From an uncultured Prevotella sp. (lineage in GTDB: Bacteria; Bacteroidota; Bacteroidia; Bacteroidales; Bacteroidaceae), in contig CALFUF010000067.1 in the NCBI GenBank assembly GCA_937916405.1, positions 1 through 31,460 of the forward strand: a stretch of DNA of 31,460 nucleotides, read 5' to 3'. Both the position numbers and the translations under genes were made by a program. The notes below the pieces were generated by a model. The model searched no databases, was not told the origin of the DNA, and was given only the letters and a program-made list of their open reading frames with translations. Shown here piece by piece: positions 1-8,181 of the stretch (positions within the stretch are counted from its first letter, which is position 1; every line of letters begins with the position of its first letter).

Positions 1-718
1 AGCCTCGGCGGATACGTTGTACATCAAGATAGAACACGGCATGATTGAATTTCCGCATAATACGCTCAGCACCCGTCAGTACAGGGGTGTCGTGGTGGAG
101 GAAATCTACCCAGTGATGGATGTTCGACCAGTTAGGTTTCTGGTCAGAGATATAACCTATGATGAAGAGCTGTCCTGCTCTCTCGAACTCTAATATCTTG
201 CGAAGGGTGTCTGCCATAGGGATGCAGACAGAACCCATGCGTTGGCGTAGGCGAAGGAAGAGTTGATCCACACCTTTGTTCTCGATAGGATGATAAATCT
301 GCGCACATTGTACCTTGGGAGAGACCCATAACGAAAGGGAGGTGACCCATTCCCAGTTGCAGTAATGCCCTAAGTACACTCCTACGGATTGTCCTCTGTC
401 AAAGTATGGGTCCAGTAGTTCCGCCCCTTTGAACACCATCCGCTTCTTGATATTCCTCTTGCTGATGGTCAGCAGTTTCATGCTCTCCACGATATAATCA
501 CAGAACCACTGGTAGAAATCCCGTTCGATAGTCCGTAATTCTGCTACTGTTTTTTCTGGGAAAGCACTTGCCAGATTCTTCCGAACCACCCTCACACGAT
601 ATCTTCCTACATGATATATCAGGAAATAAAGTATGTCAGAGAAGAGATAATGTATCCAGAACGGCAATAGTGAGATCGGGTAGCACACAGCCATCAGGAG
701 ATAGTATGAGATTTTCAT
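1..718 (-). CDS. lpxL: Lysophospholipid (lipid A) acyltransferase, LpxL/HtrB family, partial at window edge
   Basis: The minus frame from the ATG at 718-716 is open to the first base of the window, so the C-terminus is missing; 239 codons are visible. The start gives MKISYYLLMAVCYPISLLPF, a single membrane anchor as in inner-membrane LpxL/HtrB enzymes. About 115 residues in is LGHYCNWEW, the acyltransferase HX4(D/E) catalytic motif in the form usual in Bacteroidota. The family transfers a secondary acyl chain to lipid A at the cytoplasmic face of the inner membrane. Further on, GYISDQKPN and VFYLDVQRIRR match conserved parts of the family. A good TTTG/TAnnTTTG promoter lies 23 bp upstream of the start. 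The family call is firm; the exact paralogue (LpxL or LpxM type) is not decidable here. Confidence 0.88.
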   Translation of the reverse strand, partial: MKISYYLLMAVCYPISLLPFWIHYLFSDILYFLIYHVGRYRVRVVRKNLASAFPEKTVAELRTIERDFYQWFCDYIVESMKLLTISKRNIKKRMVFKGAELLDPYFDRGQSVGVYLGHYCNWEWVTSLSLWVSPKVQCAQIYHPIENKGVDQLFLRLRQRMGSVCIPMADTLRKILEFERAGQLFIIGYISDQKPNWSNIHHWVDFLHHDTPVLTGAERIMRKFNHAVFYLDVQRIRRG

Positions 719-740
719 CTGCAATCGGTTTTATGTGCCA

Positions 741-772
741 CAAAGGTAGTTAATTCAAGGAGAATGTGCAAA
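741..772 (-). promoter_or_regulatory. Bacteroidota-type promoter of the lpxL-like gene
   Basis: Read on the minus strand, TTTG (772-769) is followed after 20 nt by TACCTTTG (748-741), an exact TAnnTTTG -7 box. This is the established housekeeping promoter pattern of Bacteroides and relatives. Transcription would start near 734, leaving a leader of about 16 nt before the ATG at 718. Confidence 0.75.
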
Positions 773-949
773 TAATTATACTATTTTTTTGATATTACTC
801 AAATAATCACTAACTTTGCCCTATCTCTATTTGCCAGAGATATCCCTGTTAGTATTGAAAAAGTCTTTTGAGGTGACAAATGGTTAGTACAAATAATAGT
901 TCACATTTTAGGAAATGAACCTTCGGAAGAAAGAAATCTGCAAAAATAT

Positions 950-980
950 TTGGAATTCCCAAGAATATTTCTTATTTTTG
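950..980 (+). promoter_or_regulatory. Bacteroidota-type promoter of the ATPase gene
   Basis: TTTG at 950-953 and TATTTTTG at 973-980 are separated by 19 nt, matching TTTG-N19-TAnnTTTG. The start point would fall near 987, giving a leader of about 60 nt that contains two dyads (995-1015 and 1023-1037). The 328-bp gap 719-1046 holds this promoter, the divergent lpxL promoter and those dyads; I see no gene in it. Confidence 0.7.
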
Positions 981-994
981 CATCGTATAAAAAA

Positions 995-1037
995 TATCAC
1001 ACAAAAAGTGTGATACTAAACGTATGATAATATCATA
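995..1037 (+). promoter_or_regulatory. Two inverted repeats in the 5' leader of the ATPase gene
   Basis: TATCACAC (995-1002) and GTGTGATA (1008-1015) form a perfect 8-bp dyad with a 5-nt A loop. Just downstream, TATGATA (1023-1029) and TATCATA (1031-1037) form a 7-bp dyad around one base. Both share TATCA/TGATA half-sites. Their position between the predicted start point and the ATG at 1047 would suit an operator or an RNA leader hairpin. Neither is followed by a T-tract, so a terminator is unlikely. Function is inferred only. Confidence 0.45.
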
Positions 1038-1046
1038 GTAAATAAG

Positions 1047-2180
1047 ATGAAGAAAGGTCTACGGAATCCATTTGTGGTCAGCGGTTATGAAGGACCAGAC
1101 TATTTTTGTGATCGAACAGAAGAGACAGAAAAATTAGTTAATATCCTCCGAAATGGTAGTAATGTTACCCTAGTTTCTCCCCGGAAAATAGGGAAAACAG
1201 GGCTTATCAAGCATGCTTTTTATCATATTAAGGAGTTAAATAAGGATGCGGTCTGTATCTATATAGACATCTTCCATACACAAAATCAATACGATTTTAT
1301 ACAGACGCTGGGGCGCGCAATTGTTCAGGAAAAGTTTCTTGAGCAGCGCAATCCGACGAAGAAAATGCTTAGTATTTTCAGCAGTTGGCGGCCCGCCATC
1401 AGCTTTGACCCAATGACAGGTGCACCAATTGTGTCAGTAAATATTGACCGTTCAAATACAGAGCATACTATAGAGGGAGTTTTCAGTTATCTCAATAGTA
1501 GTAACAGGGAAGTTTATGTCGCCATTGACGAGTTCCAAACCATCACAGATTATCCAGAGAAAGGGACAGAAGCGCTCCTGCGAAGTCATATTCAATTCAT
1601 GAACAACGTTCATTTCATATTCTCCGGGAGTAAACAGCATCTTATGTATGAGATGTTCGGGTCGCCTAAGCGTCCTTTCTATCAGAGTACTTCCATCATG
1701 AATCTTGATCCTTTGCATGAAGAAATTTATTATGATTTTGCTTCGAGTTTTTTCATGGCAAAGAAAGGTAGCATATCTCCATCTGTTTTCAGTCAGCTCT
1801 ACAAGATGTTTGATGGGCATACCTGGTATATGCAATCTGTGCTGAATCGTCTTTATGAACAAGAGAAACATATAACTGATCTGCATCAGGTGAATAATGT
1901 CATTTTTTCTATACTGGCAGAAAAAGCCCCTCAGTACGAAACTCTTATGGTATTCTTGACATCAAACCAATTTAATGTCTTGAAAGCAATTGCCCAAGAG
2001 GGGCTTGTCGAACAGCCACAATCAAACGCTTTTATCCAAAAATACGAGTTAGCTGGTGCAAGTAGCAATAAGAAGGTTCTTGAGGTGTTAACAGAAAAAG
2101 AGTTAGTTTACAGGACTCCAAAAGGCTATATCATCTATGACCGATTCCTCGCTTTATGGCTCAAAAGACAATTTTATTAA
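1047..2180 (+). CDS. AAA-type ATPase with C-terminal winged helix (archaeal-ATPase/STAND-like family)
   Basis: A 377-residue protein. Residues 44-51 (SPRKIGKT) form the Walker A loop, 157-162 (VAIDEF) the Walker B strand with catalytic Asp-Glu, and SGSK near 193 a sensor-1-like stretch. The C-terminal part (about 300-377, ending in IIYDRFLALWLKRQFY) resembles the winged-helix tail of the P-loop family often annotated 'ATP-binding protein' in Bacteroidales (Pfam ATPase_2-like). Role and partners of this family are poorly known; no toxin or nuclease domain is attached. It is a single gene with its own promoter. Its stop overlaps that of the convergent GT10 gene: the four bases TTAA at 2177-2180 contain both stop codons. 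The start is supported by the conserved NPFVVSGY beginning; no Shine-Dalgarno site is seen. Confidence 0.8.
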   Translation: MKKGLRNPFVVSGYEGPDYFCDRTEETEKLVNILRNGSNVTLVSPRKIGKTGLIKHAFYHIKELNKDAVCIYIDIFHTQNQYDFIQTLGRAIVQEKFLEQRNPTKKMLSIFSSWRPAISFDPMTGAPIVSVNIDRSNTEHTIEGVFSYLNSSNREVYVAIDEFQTITDYPEKGTEALLRSHIQFMNNVHFIFSGSKQHLMYEMFGSPKRPFYQSTSIMNLDPLHEEIYYDFASSFFMAKKGSISPSVFSQLYKMFDGHTWYMQSVLNRLYEQEKHITDLHQVNNVIFSILAEKAPQYETLMVFLTSNQFNVLKAIAQEGLVEQPQSNAFIQKYELAGASSNKKVLEVLTEKELVYRTPKGYIIYDRFLALWLKRQFY

Positions 2181-3241
2181 TCAATAGTTGTATCCTTGCA
2201 CTTCAGGACATTGCCATTGCTCCAATAGTGGAATTTGGTGAGAATCTCGTAATAATGACGTTTCAGATTGTAATTGAAGAGGTTCTCCAGTTCCAGTCCT
2301 GTCTTGCAGGGTTGGATGGTGACCGATTGTTTGGGGGCATCGGCGTCCATGGTGTCACAGAGGCTTGCCGCATACTCAAACATATTATATTCGTCGAGCA
2401 CCTTCATCTTGCAGTCTGCCAGTGTGGCTGTAGACTGCTCGAAGCGCTTACCATCGATAGCGGTGTCTATCAGGGCGATAGCTTGTTCTGGTTGGCGGAT
2501 ATCGATAGCGACAAAGGCTTCTTGGGGGAAATAGTCGGACAGGTTGGTGCACCCGTAGTAAAAAGGAAAGGTCTCTGCCAGATAGCAGTCTGAGATTTTC
2601 TCTGTCCAGTAATAGCGTTGTGACGAGTTCTCAATGGCTATATGGTATTTGTAAGGTCGCAACACATCCCATTTGTCTTGGAAGCCACAGAATCCCCGTC
2701 CGAAGATGTCTATCTTGTCACCATAGTGGTTCTTTAACTTCTCAACGAATTTGATGCGGTCCAGGTGTCCACGGGTGAAAGCTTTATTACTGGTAATGAC
2801 GGACAGCAGTCTCGTCTTTTCCTGTGGATTGGATGGCTGGTGTAACTGGTTATAATCCAAGGTATAGTGGCATGTGCCGTCAGCTTCTTCCGTGAATCCC
2901 ACAAACCAAGGGAGGATGGCTGGACCGAAATGGATATGTGGATGGGAAGTCTGTTCCTGGCAGGTACATACCATCCCGAATTGTTGCAGGTATTTATCTG
3001 GATATACCAATACGGAGCGGGGCTCAGTAGTGAGCATGATGGTATTCTGGGGAGCTACCCGACAAGTGGTGGGACGTCGTATCCCTTTACCTTGTACCAC
3101 CCAGAAATCTGCCTCCTCCACACAATCGTCCAACAGGAATTGGTACCGACCGTCTTTTGACAATAGCCGCTTGTCTTTCGTCTGTCGCTCATAGATGGCT
3201 CCGAGTGCCTTGCGGTAGGGGGTGAATTTAATGGTTTTCAT
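2177..3241 (-). CDS. Glycosyltransferase family 10 (alpha-1,3-fucosyltransferase-like)
   Basis: A 354-residue soluble protein. The stretch YHIAIENSSQRYYWTEKISD followed by YLAETFPFYYGC (about residues 205-240) is the GT10 signature (F/Y-x-x-x-ENS ... YVTEK) that contacts GDP-fucose in bacterial FucT enzymes. The expected reaction is transfer of fucose from GDP-fucose to a surface glycan such as LPS or capsule, on the cytoplasmic side. It is the last gene of the minus-strand glycan cluster and is coupled to the GT90 gene by a TGATG stop/start overlap at 3239-3243. The family call is strong. Acceptor, linkage and even the donor sugar are inferred, since some GT10 members differ. Confidence 0.83.
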   Translation of the reverse strand: MKTIKFTPYRKALGAIYERQTKDKRLLSKDGRYQFLLDDCVEEADFWVVQGKGIRRPTTCRVAPQNTIMLTTEPRSVLVYPDKYLQQFGMVCTCQEQTSHPHIHFGPAILPWFVGFTEEADGTCHYTLDYNQLHQPSNPQEKTRLLSVITSNKAFTRGHLDRIKFVEKLKNHYGDKIDIFGRGFCGFQDKWDVLRPYKYHIAIENSSQRYYWTEKISDCYLAETFPFYYGCTNLSDYFPQEAFVAIDIRQPEQAIALIDTAIDGKRFEQSTATLADCKMKVLDEYNMFEYAASLCDTMDADAPKQSVTIQPCKTGLELENLFNYNLKRHYYEILTKFHYWSNGNVLKCKDTTID

Positions 3242-4230
3242 CAGTGCTCCGTATTTGTTATATCAAAATATTTCTTCTGTACCAACAGCTGGATGAGTTT
3301 TTCCCGTTCCTCGTCGCGGAATTGGTCTACATACTCATGGGCATGCTGGATAATCTCTGCAGCCTCTTGGGGGTGCTGAAGATAGTAGTTCAGCCGTTCC
3401 TCCAAGTCGGAGAAATCATCTTTGATCTCGATATAGTGGTAGTTGGGTATCAACGTGCCTTCCATGAACCAGGTCTCTACCGTATGACGTGGTGTCACGG
3501 CAATAGAGTTGGACGACATGATCCATTTCAGGTTGGAGGCGACATCATTACCTTCCAACGACATGATGAATTTGTAGTCCAGATGCTCGTTGATGGTTAG
3601 TTTCTGCCTCTGCCATTCTGGATGTTCCGGCATGAGGTTGGTCGTTCCTGCGTCAATCATCGGATGTCCGAACCAACGGTTCATAAACACCTCACGGTTG
3701 GGCTTCCTGTATCCGATATCTCCTAAGAAGATAGCTTTGTCACGTTTCTCATCCCACACCTTGGCATCGTCCACAAACAGGAAATGGCGCACCTTATCCA
3801 TCTTCAGAAGGGTGGAATTGGCAACATCTGTGTTCAGCGGACGGCTTTTGACGAATACAGGGACATTAGGGACATGGGTGATATCTCCCTTCAGCAGGAT
3901 CCACCTCAGGTGGTCTGGGAAGTAGCGTGCCGTTTCTTTTGAATCGAAATAGTACACCTTTTGTGGTGACTTCTGCTGTTCACGGACGGTAACCGATTCC
4001 TGTAACCATTTCTGACGGTCGTAGGAGTGCTGGGGAGTGAGCTGACAATAGTAGTCGACACGCTGCAGGATATAGGCTTTGTCGGGTCGTTGCTCTAACT
4101 TGTCCAGCCAGTGTCGCAACCGCATCCGAAAGAGGACGTTGGGGGTTATCTCTCGGAGATAGTTACGAGTATAATATGCCAAGTTGCTGTTCTTGCCACT
4201 ATGAAACAAGTAATATAAACTTCTTATCAT
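3241..4230 (-). CDS. Glycosyltransferase family 90 (CAP10/LpsA-like)
   Basis: A 329-residue protein. The C-terminal half has the CAP10 domain pattern: KFIMSLEGNDVASNLKWIMS, then SIAVTPRHTVETWFMEG and a DDFSDLEERLNYYLQHPQEA helix, about residues 215-305. GT90 members add xylose or related sugars to capsule, LPS core or protein glycans; the donor here cannot be told. Its ATG overlaps the stop of the upstream CDP-glycerol transferase gene (TGATG, 4228-4232) and its stop overlaps the GT10 start the same way. The three transferases are therefore translated as a coupled set. Confidence 0.83.
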   Translation of the reverse strand: MIRSLYYLFHSGKNSNLAYYTRNYLREITPNVLFRMRLRHWLDKLEQRPDKAYILQRVDYYCQLTPQHSYDRQKWLQESVTVREQQKSPQKVYYFDSKETARYFPDHLRWILLKGDITHVPNVPVFVKSRPLNTDVANSTLLKMDKVRHFLFVDDAKVWDEKRDKAIFLGDIGYRKPNREVFMNRWFGHPMIDAGTTNLMPEHPEWQRQKLTINEHLDYKFIMSLEGNDVASNLKWIMSSNSIAVTPRHTVETWFMEGTLIPNYHYIEIKDDFSDLEERLNYYLQHPQEAAEIIQHAHEYVDQFRDEEREKLIQLLVQKKYFDITNTEH

Positions 4231-5291
4231 CAGCTCTTACGGGTTTTCTTGATACAACCGAATGTCTTGATACTCGTATATTTGCGCCAGATGTTCAGCT
4301 GACGGTGGGTAGGGACACCATGACGACGGATGTAGTCACGGGCTCCCTCCAGCATGCGGTGAGCAACCTTACCGTCTAGATAGGGGTCGTAGTTCTGTAT
4401 CACCCATTGTCGTTTCTCACGCCATAGGTCGTCGTTCACGACTTCCTCATAAGCTTGGCATAGCTCTTCTGGTTGTTGCATGTCTCGCCAATACAGCTCC
4501 TTGGCGGCAGCACGTAGAGTGATAACGGGCTTGTCGAGTAACAGGAACTCATAGATGGTGGAGGAGGTGTCGCTGATCATGGCGTCTGCCATGAGCATGT
4601 ATTTGGTGACGGTATAGTCGTCAATCCACAGCATCCCTTCTGTCTTCTCTGCCAACAGCCGGTATTCTTCTTTGAGTTCGGCCTTGGTCAGCGGATGGAA
4701 TTTTAAGAGCAGTAACACGTCTTTCTCACGTACCAGGTCCACGAGGGCTTGCTGCATATAGGGTAGGGAGGTCAGACTGGGTGAGAAGGTGGGGGCATAG
4801 AGCACGATCTTACTGCGCCCGCTCTCTTTCAGTAGTCGCTCTCGCTCTGCATCAAAGGAGTGGAGGTTGTGGAAAATCCAGTCCTGACGGGGCCAGCCAG
4901 TCTCCAGCACCTCAAAGTCTCCATATTTCCGGGCAAGGCGCTCAAACCCCTTGGTGAAGAAAGGTCCTTGTGTGAAGTAAGTGTCGAAATAACGACGGAT
5001 GACCCAGTGGTCTTTCTTCTCTGCAGCATAACCATGGAATACCTGTATCTTCACGCCCGACAGGTAGTAGGGAACGATATTACCAGGAACGAAGACAGCT
5101 TCGGGCTGGAAGTCGTAAATCTCCTGTATGGAGTGGGTCCATGTGACTTCTTCTTTTAACGGGAAGTCGGGAATCCGCTTTTGGTGGACATACCATAACA
5201 CATCGTGACCGTCTTCCTGGTTGGCTTCCTCCTGGATGGGACGTAGGATGTCGATGGCGTATTTGTTCTCACAGAAAAGGACTATTCTCAT
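4230..5291 (-). CDS. CDP-glycerol:glycerophosphate glycerophosphotransferase family protein (TagF/TarB-like)
   Basis: A 353-residue protein with the Glyphos_transf fold: VFHGYAAEKKDHW near residue 88, LYAPTFSPS near 170, LKFHPLT near 203 and ADAMISDTSSTIYEFLLLDK near 240-260. These match the conserved nucleotide and phosphate-binding motifs of TagF-like enzymes, which transfer glycerol-phosphate or another polyol-phosphate from a CDP donor. In Gram-negative bacteria they decorate LPS or capsule rather than teichoic acid. The gene starts 12 nt after the GT87-FGE stop and overlaps the GT90 start. No CDP-glycerol synthase gene is visible here, so the donor is unproven. Confidence 0.83.
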   Translation of the reverse strand: MRIVLFCENKYAIDILRPIQEEANQEDGHDVLWYVHQKRIPDFPLKEEVTWTHSIQEIYDFQPEAVFVPGNIVPYYLSGVKIQVFHGYAAEKKDHWVIRRYFDTYFTQGPFFTKGFERLARKYGDFEVLETGWPRQDWIFHNLHSFDAERERLLKESGRSKIVLYAPTFSPSLTSLPYMQQALVDLVREKDVLLLLKFHPLTKAELKEEYRLLAEKTEGMLWIDDYTVTKYMLMADAMISDTSSTIYEFLLLDKPVITLRAAAKELYWRDMQQPEELCQAYEEVVNDDLWREKRQWVIQNYDPYLDGKVAHRMLEGARDYIRRHGVPTHRQLNIWRKYTSIKTFGCIKKTRKS

Positions 5292-5303
5292 AACTTCTTT
5301 TGT

Positions 5304-7250
5304 TTAGGGTTGTAATACCAGACGCATACCAACGGTAGGCTTACGTCGTGTCTTCGCAAAGAGATAGCGGTTGGAGACTCGACTGTATATCGCGTCGTTA
5401 AAGAAAGAACCGCCTCGAATCACCATAAAACGCTGACGGAACCACTGGGTGAGGAAGGGCAATGACCGGTTCTTGTCGTATTCCTCATACTCACTGTCGC
5501 ACCACTCCCATACGCTGCCACTCATATCATAGAGTCCCAGTTCATTGGGCTTTTTCGTCTTCACAGGGTCGTGCCAGTAGTCTCTCCGCATGTTACCTTC
5601 CTCCCGATACCAGGCAACGTCCTCAGGGTCATTACTGCCAGCATAGAGATATCCTTTCGACTTGCGTCCTCCTCGTGCGGCGTATTCCCATTCCACCTCC
5701 GTAGGAAGACGGAACTGCAACCCAGTCAGTTGGTTAAGGCGATCAATAAAGGCAAGACAGTCATCATAAGAGAGACGTTCCATGGGGTAGTTGTCGCCAC
5801 TGACCTTCGGACGACCTTTTTTCATCACTGCCTTCCACAGGGCTTGGGTCACCTCCGTCTCTCCGATGTAGAAGTCTTTGACCGTCTCCTGATGGGTGGG
5901 AAATTCGTCGGCATCAGCTCCCTGAGGGGTCACGGCTCCCATGGTGAAGGTGCCTCCCTGTACATATTTCATCACGAACGGCACCCCGTTGATAGTGATT
6001 CGCTTCGATTGTGCCTGAGCTACCAAGGGTAACAATACCATCAGCAAAGGCAACAAAACTTTCAACTTTCCGCTTTTCACTTTCAACTCTCCGCTTTTCA
6101 CTTTCAACTCCTCTCTCGGACCTACTGCCCACCAGATGATCCTACCCCATGCGATTGTCATGCAATAGATATCCAACCAGAAGGTCTCGTGGATGAAATG
6201 GTGTATCTTTGGAGGACATAGCACATCGGTAGGTAATATCATGAAGTTGACAAACAACAGCCAGTATAATACCCAATCGAAGGTAGTTCGCTTGTCTTGC
6301 AACCAGAAAGCCATCTGATAACCTGTCAGGGCAATGATATAGGTGTGGGTCTCAGGACTGTCACTGAACAGGATGATATAGCCCATGATGATGGCAAGTG
6401 TCTGCACGCGGAAACGGAAATCTCTCCATCTGTCATGCCGCCAGAAGAAGAGGATGGCAAGGATGCCGAGCACAGCCAGCTGTACGATGCGGTAGTTCGG
6501 CAACAGGAAGGGTTTAAGACCTCGTGCGAAGAGGATACCGGGGAAGTCGGAGGCACTATGGTGGGAGGTCAGGATATCTGCCATCTGCTGGTAGAGCACA
6601 AAGACATTGTCGAAGGCGGGGTTGATGGCTGGCAATAGCAGGAAGAAGGCACCGCAGAGGAAGGCATAGCCGAAGTTACGCCATACTCTCGGATAACAGA
6701 ACAGCAGAACCAGCTCGGCACCTCCGTAGATCTTCGTCGTTGCCGACAGCATGATGAGGAATACCGCCCAGAAGGGTTTGTCTCGCTCCAGGAGGGTGAA
6801 GGCAAACAGGAAGATATAGCATACGACGGTGTTGTATTGGAAACAGAAGATGCTCTGCAGCAGGATAGACAATAGGAAGAGGAACATTTTCAGACGATAG
6901 GGGGCAAATGCTTTGGGTAATGTCCAGATAGACAGGGCAAAGAGGGTGTAGTTGCCGATGTTCCACACGTAGGCTCCTAACCAGTCGGGCAATAGGAAGA
7001 CTGGGGTGAATATCGTCGTGAAGACGGGGGAGTAGAGGAAAAACAGGGTGGTGGTGTCCACAAACTCCACGTTATACGAGCTGATACCGCTCCAGAACAG
7101 TAATGTCGCATCATAGAAGTCATAGAAGTTCCTGGCTCGTGAGCGACTGACTTCTAAGGTCGTGGCTACGATCGCAATGACAAGTCCTAAGCAGAACACA
7201 CACTTGGGGTTGCTGAAGAACCACCGGATACCTCTCATTACCTTATTCAT
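5304..7250 (-). CDS. GT87-like multi-pass membrane glycosyltransferase fused to a C-terminal FGE-sulfatase (SUMF1-like) domain
   Basis: One open frame carries two unrelated modules. The first, about 390 residues, is a polytopic membrane protein with the FYDFYDATLLFW start and ATTKIYGGAELV segment of GT87 (DUF2029) polyprenyl-phosphate-sugar-dependent transferases. The second, about the last 235 residues, is an FGE-sulfatase domain (FTMGA, TEVTQALWKAVM, RLPTEVEWEYAARGG, DMSGSVWEWC, RGGSFF). They are joined by 21-bp repeats and a hydrophobic stretch ending LPLVAQAQ that looks like the signal peptide of a once-separate gene. RGGSFF is not followed by the Cys pair of true formylglycine enzymes, so sulfatase activation is doubtful. 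I prefer the ATG at 7250, preceded by GGAGAAAGGAAAC and overlapping the GT2 stop by 8 nt; an ATG at 7265 is also possible. Whether the product stays fused is unknown. Confidence 0.75.
   Translation of the reverse strand: MNKVMRGIRWFFSNPKCVFCLGLVIAIVATTLEVSRSRARNFYDFYDATLLFWSGISSYNVEFVDTTTLFFLYSPVFTTIFTPVFLLPDWLGAYVWNIGNYTLFALSIWTLPKAFAPYRLKMFLFLLSILLQSIFCFQYNTVVCYIFLFAFTLLERDKPFWAVFLIMLSATTKIYGGAELVLLFCYPRVWRNFGYAFLCGAFFLLLPAINPAFDNVFVLYQQMADILTSHHSASDFPGILFARGLKPFLLPNYRIVQLAVLGILAILFFWRHDRWRDFRFRVQTLAIIMGYIILFSDSPETHTYIIALTGYQMAFWLQDKRTTFDWVLYWLLFVNFMILPTDVLCPPKIHHFIHETFWLDIYCMTIAWGRIIWWAVGPREELKVKSGELKVKSGKLKVLLPLLMVLLPLVAQAQSKRITINGVPFVMKYVQGGTFTMGAVTPQGADADEFPTHQETVKDFYIGETEVTQALWKAVMKKGRPKVSGDNYPMERLSYDDCLAFIDRLNQLTGLQFRLPTEVEWEYAARGGRKSKGYLYAGSNDPEDVAWYREEGNMRRDYWHDPVKTKKPNELGLYDMSGSVWEWCDSEYEEYDKNRSLPFLTQWFRQRFMVIRGGSFFNDAIYSRVSNRYLFAKTRRKPTVGMRLVLQP
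6060..6110 (-). repeat. 21-bp tandem repeat linking the GT87 and FGE modules
   Basis: Two full copies (6060-6080 and 6081-6101, two mismatches) and a third, 9-bp partial copy (6102-6110) of a 21-bp unit lie in tandem. On the minus strand they encode a repeated ELKVKSG heptapeptide. Because the unit is seven codons long, changes in copy number keep the reading frame open. I recall similar short repeats between genes in Prevotella-type genomes. Confidence 0.8.
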
Positions 7251-8181
7251 GTTTCCTTTCTCCATTATACGAGTTGATAAAATAACCTGGTCTGCCTTTC
7301 ACCTCATTGAATATTCGTCCGATATACTCACCTAAGATACCCAGACCCAACAGCTGGACACCACCAAGGAAAAGCACCGTCACCATAATCGTGGGATATC
7401 CTTGTACCGGGTCACCGTAGAGATTCGTCATCACGATGATGTAGACGAGATAGAAGAATGCCACCAGAGAGACGATGAGCCCTAAGATGGAGGCAAGACG
7501 CAGCGGAGCTGTCGTGTACGACATGATACCGTTGAGGGCGAGGTTGACGAGTGACATGAAGCCCCATTTCGACTGACCCTCCTGACGCTCCAGCTGCTGG
7601 TAGTAGATACCCTTCTTGTGGAACCCTATCCATGAGTACATCCCCTTCGTGTTACGCTCCGTCTCCCGCATCTGTCGGAGAGCCTCTATACACGAGCGGT
7701 CGAGGAGTCGGAAATCACCAGTGTCTCTTTGGATGGGAACCCTCGTCAACGACTGGAGCAGCAGGTAATACCAGTGGGATGTCTTCCGCTTCAGCCAAGA
7801 CTCCTCACTCCCTTGTCGCTGGGCATAGACATCATCATAGCCCTCCTCCCAGTATTTCAGCATCTCGGGTATCACGTTGACGGGGTGCTGCATGTCGGCA
7901 TCCATGATGATGACGGCATCCCCCTGTGCATAGTCGAAACCAGCCATCATGGCGATTTCCTTTCCGTAGTTGCGTGACAGATCCACATAGTTGTAATGCG
8001 CATCCTGCTCGTGCAACTTGATGATCTGCTGTAAGGTGTGGTCCGTGCTGCCGTCATTGACAAGCAGGAACTCCCACTCATAGGTGTTGTTCTCTTCCAT
8101 CACCTGCTGCATGCGCTCCTTGATCAGTGGGAACGATGCCTCCTCATTAAAGGCAGGTAGTAGTATCGTGACTTTCTTCAT
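7243..8181 (-). CDS. Family 2 glycosyltransferase, undecaprenyl-phosphate sugar transferase (GtrB/ArnC/DPM1-like)
   Basis: A 312-residue protein. The N-terminal GT-A domain has LLPAFNEE at about 8-15, VNDGSTD at 41-47 and the metal-binding DAD at 94-96 in IIMDADMQHP. RDTGDFRLLDR near 155 is typical of DPM1/GtrB enzymes. Two C-terminal membrane helices (about 228-252 and 262-290) are followed by GEYIGRIFNEVKGRPGYF, the usual tail of this family. It should load a sugar from a nucleotide donor onto undecaprenyl phosphate at the inner membrane. The lipid-linked sugar could feed the GT87-like enzyme encoded next and be flipped with help from GtrA upstream. Its ATG overlaps the deacetylase stop (ATGA, 8178-8181). 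Confidence 0.87.
   Translation of the reverse strand: MKKVTILLPAFNEEASFPLIKERMQQVMEENNTYEWEFLLVNDGSTDHTLQQIIKLHEQDAHYNYVDLSRNYGKEIAMMAGFDYAQGDAVIIMDADMQHPVNVIPEMLKYWEEGYDDVYAQRQGSEESWLKRKTSHWYYLLLQSLTRVPIQRDTGDFRLLDRSCIEALRQMRETERNTKGMYSWIGFHKKGIYYQQLERQEGQSKWGFMSLVNLALNGIMSYTTAPLRLASILGLIVSLVAFFYLVYIIVMTNLYGDPVQGYPTIMVTVLFLGGVQLLGLGILGEYIGRIFNEVKGRPGYFINSYNGERKHE

Noticed and set aside
144..350. Minus-strand 68-codon frame near the window start
   Set aside because: It lies in another frame inside the clear LpxL-type gene.
1452..1886. Minus-strand 144-codon frame inside the ATPase gene
   Set aside because: Shadow of the ATPase, whose Walker motifs and promoter are on the plus strand.
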